From Caulobacteraceae bacterium (GTDB lineage: Bacteria; Pseudomonadota; Alphaproteobacteria; Caulobacterales; Caulobacteraceae), in the NCBI GenBank assembly GCA_947476555.1, contig CANJRI010000013.1, forward strand, positions 1-47,254: DNA of 47,254 bases, given 5' to 3'. Positions 6,856 through 13,839 of the stretch are shown here, piece by piece. Position 1 is the stretch's first letter; every line of letters starts with the position of its first letter. Below the pieces are notes generated by a model that was given only the letters and a program-made list of their open reading frames with translations, was not told the origin of the DNA and made no database searches. Made by a program: the position numbers and the translations under genes.

Positions 6856-9800
6856 CTATGGATCAACCTCGCGTAGTGAAGCTTCGTATGCGTGGCGGAC
6901 GTCACCAAATTCCGGGAAGTTCCTGTTTCCCTTGGAAATAAGGTGCCGCATCACCTCAGCATGGACGCCCTGAAGTCCCCTCGCCGCCACGTCCGGCTTC
7001 GCGCGCGCTCGCTCGACGAGAGCCGCCAAGTCCTCTTGGACCTCGCGCACCCTCGGCGTCTCGGTGCCAGCGACCGCAACATTCTTGCGAAGGTTCATAA
7101 CAACGTCGAAGTGGGCCACGTCTTCCTGCCCACCACGGCCTTTATAGCCCTTGTGACTCTGTTGCTTGCGGTCAAGGGACGACGCCTCGTGGAACTCAAA
7201 TCCCGCCGCCGCCGCCGCGTCGTGCAGAGAACGCCAAACGCCCGCATCCGTATTGTGAAACACAACGGTCGCCCAACCACCCGGCTTCAGAACGCGCGCA
7301 ATCTCCTTCATGGAGAGCGTCATCAGACCCTCATAGTCGGCCAACGACTTGCCGCCATCCGCGTGAGAAAGCGACTTGTTCACAACCGCCTCTTTTTCCG
7401 GGTCGGTCAGCCTGCCAAGCCATGATTCCCAGACGACGTTGCAGTCGGCGTAGAAGATATTTGATCCGAACGGGGGGTCAGTGAAAACGTAATCGATGCT
7501 GTTGTCGTCGATTTCGGAGAGTGCCGTCGCGCTTCCCACCATCACTTTGGGAGCCACTTTCACTTTCGGCGCGAAGGCCTGGTAGTAGCTCCGTAGCTGA
7601 CCGATCTTCTTGCGCATCACTTCCAAGACGTTCGCCTCAGAACTTAGCTGTGGCACGTAGAGCGTCCCAGTAAGTGGTCGGTGGCCGCCTCGAGCGTTGA
7701 AGCGGCGCATCCTTGTCCCGTGCCAAGCCGTGTTCGTGAAGGCGAAGGCCAATGCGCGCTTAACGCGGTCGTCAGGACACTGGTTGATTTCACGCCAAAT
7801 CAAAGCCAGCGCCAGGAGGTTACGGGGCGTGTAGAGGTCGGCCACCGTGCGGACCCCCTGCAGCTGCAGGGCGCAACGCTGGTACATTTCCCGGTCAGGC
7901 CCTAGCGGTGTTGTAGGCCACCACAAGCCCTCTTCCATGACCACGCTGCGCGCATGGGCGACATCCGCCGGCGTCGCCGCGCGCTCCCCTAGACTTCCAT
8001 TGGACCTCTGAAAGGCGATGAGTGCCGGCGCGTTGTCGACGACTTCAAACCGTCGCCGGTCGCCTTCATTTAGGCATCGCGGACATTGCGTCGAGCGACC
8101 CAAGCGGCCCGTCTTGCGATCCATGGTGTCCCAAAGAGCGAAGACATTGCTGCAGACTGGGCAGCTGTGGCGCGTACTCCAAAGGGTCCATCGTATCTGC
8201 GCCGGCTTTCCAGCATCGTCTTTGGCGGCGTAGAGCTTCGCCAATTGAGGGCCGATGGCGGCCTCGATGGCAGCAAACCCCGCCGCCAAGGCGGCACCAT
8301 CGCAGGGTCGGGTGTGGTTCCAAGCCAAGTGAGCAGCGACAGACGACAGATCATTGAGGATTGCTTTGCGGCCGGCCTGGGCGGCTGCAACGCCGGTCAT
8401 TCCCGAGCCGCAGAACGGGTCTAGGATAACATCGCCTGGTTTCGTGAAATGCTCGATGAACGGCGTAATGGCCTCCGGCGGAACCTTCGTGTGATAGCTG
8501 TGCGCGAGGTAAAATGCGGTGTTCCGGCCGCCGGGAACGGAAAGCTCTTCGGGTGGCCCATCGGGCGTGAAGATGCGCTTCGACCGCGGGAGCTCGGAAC
8601 CTGCTGCAATGTAACCGCTGATAAAATCGACCGGCTTATCGACGGCCCCCGTAGGCACTTGGGGAGCCTCCATTGCCAGCGCGAAACGGCGCTTCTCGAT
8701 GATCGGCATGGTAATCCCCGTTACTGAAAGGTCGGCCTTCAACGCATCCCGCAAGACAGCCGAGTAAATCTGGTCGTTCCGCTGATCGCCGGCGACAACA
8801 GACCGTTCGATCGCCCGGTCGATAAAGATCGGTGTGACGGCCTTTCGAGGACCTCGGGACGCGCGGGCGCGATGACCCATGCAAAGTGCGAGGTCGAGTC
8901 TGGTGACATGCTCCTTACCAAGCTGCCCCTTCACGCCCTTGATTGAGGGCTGTCCTTTGTCGAGGACGTGGGCCGTGAGAACCTCAAGTCCGGCATCCGA
9001 AATCGCATCTTGAACGGCAGTCCATACCTGGTCGTCGGAGTTGGAGAATGCGAGCACGGCGCGCCCCCCTGGCCGAAGTACGCGCCCAGCCTCAGCGAAC
9101 GCCTCTTCCAACAGCCCGCCGTATGCAGCGATGTCCTTCCCGCCAACCGCCCGTGAGCGCTTTTGATTGACTACAATTTCCGCGCTTTGGTCGGTCGCCG
9201 ACCCCAGCCACGCATCCCAAAGCAAGGAGCTATCGGCATAGAAAATGTTCGACCCGAAAGGTGGATCGACGAATACCAAATCAACCGCCGCATCAGGAAT
9301 GCAGCTCAGGTCTGTCGCTGACCGTTGATAGACATCGGCTTTTGAAGATGTGTCCGGGAAGCTTTCATAGTACCGCAGCACGTCGGCGGCCTTGCGGCGG
9401 AACAGGCTCCACACGTTCCACTCATACCGCAGCGACGAGATGTAGAGCGTTCCGGTCATCACGTTCGTCGGCCGCTTTGCATTCCACTGATAGCGGCGCG
9501 ATGCGCGATTTACGCAGCCCGTGAAGGCGAAGAGCAGCGCCTCCCGAAGCCGGAGGTCTGGCTCAGCAAGAATTGCGTGGCGAAGGGCGGCAAGCCCATG
9601 GAGATTTCGCTTGGTGTAGAACCCCGCCGCGTCGGTAATTCCCATCGCTGAATGAGATGCACGCCACATCTCACGATCTGCGCCAAACACCGTACTCGGC
9701 GTCCATTGCGGGATCGGAGCCGACCCAATTTCGGCGATTAAAGCCCGCTCTTGGCTCGTCGGCGGATGAGACGAAATCCGGCGGGATCCGCGCTCGGTCA

Positions 9801-10683
9801 CGTGGGTCTGGACAGGCTCCTCACCGATCCAGGTGAGGCTGGCCTTTCGAGCACGGGCGCTGCAGTGGCGACATCCGATCAGGTCATCGTCGGCATCCTG
9901 GAAAACGTCCCAATAGACGATCTTCCCACCGCAGCTGGAGCAAGCGAACACATCACTCCAAGTCGTATACTCGACGGTCCGGTTTGCCTGCTGCAATGGA
10001 GTGTATAACCACGCCATTGTAGGCTCAACCGCTGCGGCGACAGTATTGAGCGCCCGAACAAACGCCTTCGGATCGCACGGCGTGGTGTAATTGCGGGCGA
10101 TATGCACCGCCGCCGGAGACAGGTCCGACAATAGGGCGTTGCGGTTCACGCTCAGCGCGGCCACGCCGGTCATTCCAGAGCCGCAAAATGAGTCCAGCAC
10201 GGTGTCGCCAGGCTGGGTAAAGGCCTCGATAAACGGCGTGATCGCTGCCGGCGGCACCTTGGTGTGATAGCTGTGTGCGCGATAGGGTGTTGAAGCCTTG
10301 CTGACCGCCAATAGGGCCGGGGGCTGGGCCGCAGAACCGAAGACGACACGGCCGGGCTTGGCGACGGGCGGCACCAAGGGTTCCGTTTGTATGCGGACTG
10401 CATTTTGATCGGCCCGCGCCCGAACAGCCACCGTCACCTCTGCCGCGCCTTCACTGATCGCAGCCTGAATGTCTGTCGGTAGGCGCCCGGACCCCAAGAG
10501 CAGCATTTCCGCTGGAATAGTGAGCAGCTTGCCCAGCAGGGCGGCCTGGTCAGCGGTAGGCGGGCGCTTCCCGGCCTCCAGCAGGCTCATGTACGACTTC
10601 GTCACGCCCAACTGCTGAGCTAGGTCAGTCAGCGAAAGAGCAAGAGCCTCACGTCGATTCTTAATGGCATCAGCCGACCACAT
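6856..10683 (-). CDS. XRE-fused tandem DNA methyltransferase with zinc-ribbon inserts
   Basis: A 1275-residue protein from the ATG at 10683, preferred for its GGGGTGG ribosome-binding site. A TTG at 10737 would add 18 residues. Residues about 4-62 are an XRE/Cro-type HTH. Two N6/N4-type methyltransferase units follow. The first has FCGSG (166-170), a CxxC...CxxC zinc ribbon (Cys 248, 251, 271, 274) and DPPF (473-476). The second has FCGSG (757-761), Cys 841, 844, 867 and 870, and DPPF (1069-1072). Both keep the SAM-binding and catalytic motifs, in the order SAM site then DPPF. Matching YHTKVPP and GSNIFYAD segments show an internal duplication. It is likely the protective methylase, and the XRE domain suggests autoregulation. 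Confidence 0.9.
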   Translation of the reverse strand: MWSADAIKNRREALALSLTDLAQQLGVTKSYMSLLEAGKRPPTADQAALLGKLLTIPAEMLLLGSGRLPTDIQAAISEGAAEVTVAVRARADQNAVRIQTEPLVPPVAKPGRVVFGSAAQPPALLAVSKASTPYRAHSYHTKVPPAAITPFIEAFTQPGDTVLDSFCGSGMTGVAALSVNRNALLSDLSPAAVHIARNYTTPCDPKAFVRALNTVAAAVEPTMAWLYTPLQQANRTVEYTTWSDVFACSSCGGKIVYWDVFQDADDDLIGCRHCSARARKASLTWIGEEPVQTHVTERGSRRISSHPPTSQERALIAEIGSAPIPQWTPSTVFGADREMWRASHSAMGITDAAGFYTKRNLHGLAALRHAILAEPDLRLREALLFAFTGCVNRASRRYQWNAKRPTNVMTGTLYISSLRYEWNVWSLFRRKAADVLRYYESFPDTSSKADVYQRSATDLSCIPDAAVDLVFVDPPFGSNIFYADSSLLWDAWLGSATDQSAEIVVNQKRSRAVGGKDIAAYGGLLEEAFAEAGRVLRPGGRAVLAFSNSDDQVWTAVQDAISDAGLEVLTAHVLDKGQPSIKGVKGQLGKEHVTRLDLALCMGHRARASRGPRKAVTPIFIDRAIERSVVAGDQRNDQIYSAVLRDALKADLSVTGITMPIIEKRRFALAMEAPQVPTGAVDKPVDFISGYIAAGSELPRSKRIFTPDGPPEELSVPGGRNTAFYLAHSYHTKVPPEAITPFIEHFTKPGDVILDPFCGSGMTGVAAAQAGRKAILNDLSSVAAHLAWNHTRPCDGAALAAGFAAIEAAIGPQLAKLYAAKDDAGKPAQIRWTLWSTRHSCPVCSNVFALWDTMDRKTGRLGRSTQCPRCLNEGDRRRFEVVDNAPALIAFQRSNGSLGERAATPADVAHARSVVMEEGLWWPTTPLGPDREMYQRCALQLQGVRTVADLYTPRNLLALALIWREINQCPDDRVKRALAFAFTNTAWHGTRMRRFNARGGHRPLTGTLYVPQLSSEANVLEVMRKKIGQLRSYYQAFAPKVKVAPKVMVGSATALSEIDDNSIDYVFTDPPFGSNIFYADCNVVWESWLGRLTDPEKEAVVNKSLSHADGGKSLADYEGLMTLSMKEIARVLKPGGWATVVFHNTDAGVWRSLHDAAAAAGFEFHEASSLDRKQQSHKGYKGRGGQEDVAHFDVVMNLRKNVAVAGTETPRVREVQEDLAALVERARAKPDVAARGLQGVHAEVMRHLISKGNRNFPEFGDVRHAYEASLREVDP

Positions 10684-10716
10684 ACGCCACCCCACGCGAT
10701 GAGACAGACTCGTGGC

Positions 10717-10737
10717 GTCAACAAAGTTTGTCAACAA
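10717..10737. promoter_or_regulatory. Direct-repeat operator candidate upstream of the methyltransferase
   Basis: Two exact copies of GTCAACAA lie at 10717-10724 and 10730-10737, 13 bases apart and 34 bases upstream of the methyltransferase ATG. Read on the minus strand they include TTGACA, a possible -35 element. An operator for the XRE domain of the encoded methyltransferase is a reasonable inference, since XRE proteins often bind repeated half-sites over their own promoter. Confidence 0.45.
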
Positions 10738-11136
10738 CTAGGCGTTAGATTTTCATTGAATCAGAGGGTGTTTTGGCACCCCAACCATCACGGTTCGAGT
10801 TGCGCCGCGTGACCGAAACCGTCTTGCTCAGCGAGAGTTCGCCTTCAGGCTCCCTTCCACCGCCAACCAAACGGCGAACCCGTCTCCAGAATCCCTGAAC
10901 CCCGAAATCCATCTGAATTCCCGGCGATTCCAGCCGCGAAACCCCTGTGCGCGGCGGCAATTCCCGCATTGGAAGCGCGCAATATCGCCGATATCGGACG
11001 CGCGTCTCCAGCTGGACACCATCTAGTCGAGTTTCCCTGTTATCGACGCCAAACAGCGAAAGCCCAACGACCACCGCCGAACGCGGATGCGGCCCGTATC
11101 TTCCTAATTTCTGTGGGTTGGAAACGCGGAAACGCC
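10738..11136. other. Gene-poor stretch upstream of the defence operon
   Basis: I see no convincing gene here. A 109-codon minus-strand frame exists (10745-11074), but its composition is Arg/Ser-rich with no domain or ribosome-binding site, so I do not call it. The segment probably holds the operon promoter and, at its right edge, the start of the 23-bp repeat array. Confidence 0.4.
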
Positions 11137-11210
11137 GAATTCGCGGCCTTCAGAACAGGGAATTCCGCAGCGTCAAAACAGGGAATTCGCCACTCCAGAA
11201 CAAGGAATGC
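11137..11210. repeat. Four direct repeats with about 23-bp period, each around GAATTC
   Basis: GAATTC occurs at 11137-11142, 11160-11165 and 11183-11188, exactly 23 bases apart. A degenerate copy (GAATGC, 11205-11210) follows after 22 bases. The last three copies share a longer unit, ACA(G/A)GGAAT. The array lies between the recombinase remnant and the defence operon. It could be an iteron-like or recombinase-binding array, or the remnant of a repeat-encoded peptide. No function is proven. Confidence 0.6.
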
Positions 11211-11243
11211 AGCCCGCTGTTTCTGGGAAAATAATCGTTGACC

Positions 11244-11835
11244 TCAGGCGCCTTCGACGAACCCGAAAGCCACGCGTTGCGCGGCCCAGGATGTAGGGAT
11301 CTGACCCTTGATCAGGCGGTCGAGCGTCAGATCGCGTGGCTGCCGTCCTTCCAAGATCCGCTTCTGGATATCAGGCGCCAGGAACGCCAATCTGCAGAGC
11401 CGTCGCTCGTAAGCGTTGGCCGGCGCCGCGAATGCGCCACCATCCTCAAGGCTGCCATCAGCCCGCCATCCAAGATTCTTGAGGATGCGGTGGGATTGCT
11501 GGAGCCCCTTGATCAGCTTCGTATCCCGGCGTGGTCGAACTGTCGCCTCCGAGCCAGGCGGCCCCATGATCCAGGTTCGGCCACCGCGAAGCTTGCATCG
11601 TATCGGCAAGGTCAGGACGGCGAGGGTGTTATCGGCCGGATCGATCTCGGCGCCGGCCATTGCCGCCCGGGGGGTCTTCGCGCGGATGAAGCTGATCCGA
11701 ACCGCCTGGTCATCAAGATCAACCCGCTTCACGGTGGCGAGCAACTCACCCAGCGGACGGTCATCGCCGCCGAACCGGTGCTGGAGCTCTCGTTGGATCA
11801 GACCCTCGATCTCGCCCGCCGAGACCCTTTGGAGC
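11244..11835 (-). pseudogene. 3' remnant of a large serine recombinase
   Basis: The minus-strand frame reads without a stop from the IS6 boundary at 11835 to a stop at 11244, about 196 codons. The start of the remnant (VSAGEIEGLI) and its end (RLAFLAPDIQKRIL, then GRQPRDLTLDRLI) match the C-terminal region of resolvase-type large serine recombinases. The N-terminal catalytic domain is absent from both sides of the adjacent IS6 element, so the gene is 5'-truncated. It implies that the island once carried its own site-specific recombinase. Confidence 0.72.
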
Positions 11836-12656
11836 GGGGACCGTCAGGTAAACTCTGCCGAGCCGCGAAAGCCCCCTCCCCGGCGCCGTGGTCACGCAAC
11901 CGCGGTCGCAGCCGCCCAGGTCCGATGGGCCTCGGCCCTGAACAGGCGAAGGGTGGATCGGCGGATCAGGTGGGGCTGCAGATTGAAGACGTTGTAGACG
12001 GCGGCGTGGGTGGCGAGGAACCTCTGAGCCGAGGCTCTGGATTTGAACTTCTGCTGCTTTCGCTCCCGCCGCCGGATCGGCAGATGGGAGTTCTCCGCCC
12101 GGTTGTTCTCCCGCATGCCGCCCGGGCGATGTCGGTCGACCAGGCCCAGATCCCTGGCCGCCGCGCGGTAGGAAGCCAGCTTGTCGGTGATGATCGCCTC
12201 GGGGTGAACGCCCTGGTTTCTAAGCAATTTCCTCAGCAACTTCAGAGCTGCCGCCTTGTTGCGCCGCTCCTGCACCAGCATGTCCAGCACCTCTCCTTCG
12301 TCATCGACGGCGCGCCAGAGGAACATCCGCTTGCCCCCGATCTTCACCACCATCTCGTCGAGATGCCAGCGGCCCGTCGGCTTGGGGCGCGAGCGGCGGA
12401 GGTTTTGGGCAAACTGCCGGCCGAACTTCAGCGTCCAGCACCGGACCGTCTCGTGGCTGACCTCGATCCCCCGCTGCGCCAGTAGTTCCTCCACGTCCCG
12501 TAGGCTCAGCGTGAACCGGAAGTACAGCCACACCGCATGGCGGATCACCTCCGCCGGAAACCGGTGGCGCTTGTAGGAAATCGGTCTCACGGGCGGCTCC
12601 AGCTACGGCCTCGCGCCGCAAAGTGGAGACCTTTTATCGTTTGCCTGACAGCACCC
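11836..12656 (-). mobile_element. IS6-family insertion sequence, about 821 bp
   Basis: The imperfect terminal inverted repeats match at about 14 of 19 positions. The left end begins GGGGACCGTCAGGTAAAC at 11836. The right end, read on the minus strand from 12656, is GGGTGCTGTCAGGCAAAC. A single DDE transposase gene fills the element. The flanking 8-mers (TTTGGAGC on the left, CACCGGCC on the right) do not match, so there is no target-site duplication. This is expected if the copy took part in cointegrate formation or deletion. Confidence 0.8.
11892..12590 (-). CDS. IS6-family DDE transposase
   Basis: A 232-residue protein with the IS6/IS26 layout. An N-terminal HTH (LRDVEELLAQRGIEVSHETV) is followed by the DDE triad: Asp in RWHLDEMVVKI, Asp in AIITDKLASY, and Glu in RAENSHLPIR. 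The usual WTLKFG and KFKSRASAQRFL motifs are present. It appears full length with all catalytic residues. Its C-terminus (AAATAVA) ends close to the left terminal repeat. It catalyses replicative transposition of the surrounding element. Confidence 0.93.
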   Translation of the reverse strand: MRPISYKRHRFPAEVIRHAVWLYFRFTLSLRDVEELLAQRGIEVSHETVRCWTLKFGRQFAQNLRRSRPKPTGRWHLDEMVVKIGGKRMFLWRAVDDEGEVLDMLVQERRNKAAALKLLRKLLRNQGVHPEAIITDKLASYRAAARDLGLVDRHRPGGMRENNRAENSHLPIRRRERKQQKFKSRASAQRFLATHAAVYNVFNLQPHLIRRSTLRLFRAEAHRTWAAATAVA

Positions 12657-12737
12657 CACCGGCCGGTCGGCGCGACAATTTGGGCTGGCCGCCCCGGTCA
12701 CAGTTGGTCTAACCTCATCGCATCGGGTGAGGGTGTC

Positions 12738-13298
12738 ATGGCTCGCGTAGCCTTCTTGTCGTTGATCGTCGTGGTCGCGCTGGTCGCGCCCACGGCGCCC
12801 GCTCTCGCCCAGGTCCTTGAGATCCTGCCGGACGGACAGGTGCGAACCTATTCCGGACCGGCGATCTATTCCACGGAGGGCGTCCGGCCCCTGGCCACGG
12901 CGTCGTCAGCCGGCCCTGGCGGCGTGGCCGCCGCCGTGGCGGAGGCCGCGAGGCGACACCAGGTCCCGGCCGAGCTCGCCCAGGCGGTGGCGTGGCAGGA
13001 GTCGCGGTTCAGCCAGTCGGCGGTCTCGCCCAAGGGCGCCCGGGGTGTCATGCAGCTGATGCCCGCCACCGCGCGGGATCTCGGCGTCGACGCCGCGGAC
13101 CTGGCGTCCAACATCGAAGGGGGCGTCGCCTACCTGGCGGCGATGCTGCGCCGGTTCGACGGCAGCCTGCCCCTGGCGCTGGCCGCCTACAACGCCGGGC
13201 CTGGCGCCGTGGAGCGCCATGGCGGCGTGCCGCCCTTCGCCGAAACCCAATCCTACGTCCGCGCGATCCTCGCGGGCTTTGCCGCCCGCGGAGACTGA
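12738..13298 (+). CDS. virB1: VirB1-like lytic transglycosylase
   Basis: A 186-residue exported protein. The start at 12738 gives a clear signal peptide (MARVAFLSLIVVVALVAPTA, cleaved near ALA-Q). A soluble SLT domain follows, with the catalytic Glu in AVAWQESRFS, a GVMQLMPATA motif and a final AYNAGPGAVERHGG motif. These enzymes open peptidoglycan locally so a type IV secretion channel can be assembled. It is the first gene of the virB operon and lies 3 bases before the pilin gene. It is at the short end for VirB1 proteins, consisting mainly of the catalytic domain. Confidence 0.88.
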   Translation: MARVAFLSLIVVVALVAPTAPALAQVLEILPDGQVRTYSGPAIYSTEGVRPLATASSAGPGGVAAAVAEAARRHQVPAELAQAVAWQESRFSQSAVSPKGARGVMQLMPATARDLGVDAADLASNIEGGVAYLAAMLRRFDGSLPLALAAYNAGPGAVERHGGVPPFAETQSYVRAILAGFAARGD

Positions 13299-13301
13299 CG
13301 G

Positions 13302-13553
13302 ATGCAACAGATCCAGACCGATCCCGCTGGCTCCTCGGCCCTGGTCGCCGCCCTCCAGTGGGTGCAGGGCACTTTGCTGGGCAACATCGCCACCAGCGCG
13401 GCGGTGATCGCGGTGGCCATCGTCGGCTTCCTGATGCTCACCGGGCGCATGGAGTGGCGGCGAGGGATCGTGGTGGTGGTCGGCTGCTTCATCGTCTTCG
13501 GGGCGGTGTCCATCGTCGCCGGCATCCGCACACTGGCGCAGGGGCTCGGCTGA
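13302..13553 (+). CDS. virB2: VirB2/TrbC-like pilin subunit
   Basis: An 83-residue protein with two hydrophobic helices, about residues 25-47 and 55-75, separated by a short charged loop (RMEWRRG). This is the canonical VirB2/TrbC major pilin fold. The N-terminal leader is short and not strongly signal-like. Its position between virB1 and virB3 supports the call. It would assemble the extracellular pilus or channel of the secretion system. Confidence 0.82.
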   Translation: MQQIQTDPAGSSALVAALQWVQGTLLGNIATSAAVIAVAIVGFLMLTGRMEWRRGIVVVVGCFIVFGAVSIVAGIRTLAQGLG

Positions 13554-13554
13554 C

Positions 13555-13839
13555 ATGAGCCGGCTGGCCTCCGATCCCGTCTTCGCCGCCCTCACCCGGC
13601 CGCAGATGATCGGCGGCGTCACCTATGCCTATGCGGTGTTCAACCTGGTGGTGACGGTCGAGGCTTTCCTGATCACCCGCTCGTTCTGGGCGCTGGGTCT
13701 GGCCGCCATCGTCCACGCCGTCGGCTACCTGGGTTGCCTGCGTGAGCCACGATTCTTCGACCTCTGGATCACCAAGCTGCGGACCTGCCCGCGGATTCCG
13801 AACTTCTCGTTCTGGAGGGGCAACAGCTACCGGCCATGA
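13555..13839 (+). CDS. virB3: VirB3-like inner-membrane protein
   Basis: A 94-residue protein with the VirB3 N-terminal signature (SDPVFAALTRPQMIGGV), one or two hydrophobic segments (about residues 22-62) and a conserved REPRFFDLW motif. VirB3 associates with VirB4 and the inner-membrane complex. It starts one base after the virB2 stop and overlaps virB4 by four bases (ATGA). Confidence 0.88.
   Translation: MSRLASDPVFAALTRPQMIGGVTYAYAVFNLVVTVEAFLITRSFWALGLAAIVHAVGYLGCLREPRFFDLWITKLRTCPRIPNFSFWRGNSYRP

Noticed and set aside
10745-11074. A 109-codon minus-strand open frame upstream of the methyltransferase
   Set aside because: Arg/Ser-rich composition, no ribosome-binding site and no recognisable domain. 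Treated as non-coding.
11238-12485. A 415-codon plus-strand open frame across the IS6 element
   Set aside because: It is antisense to the recombinase remnant and the IS6 transposase, and its sequence has no domain signal. A high-GC shadow frame.
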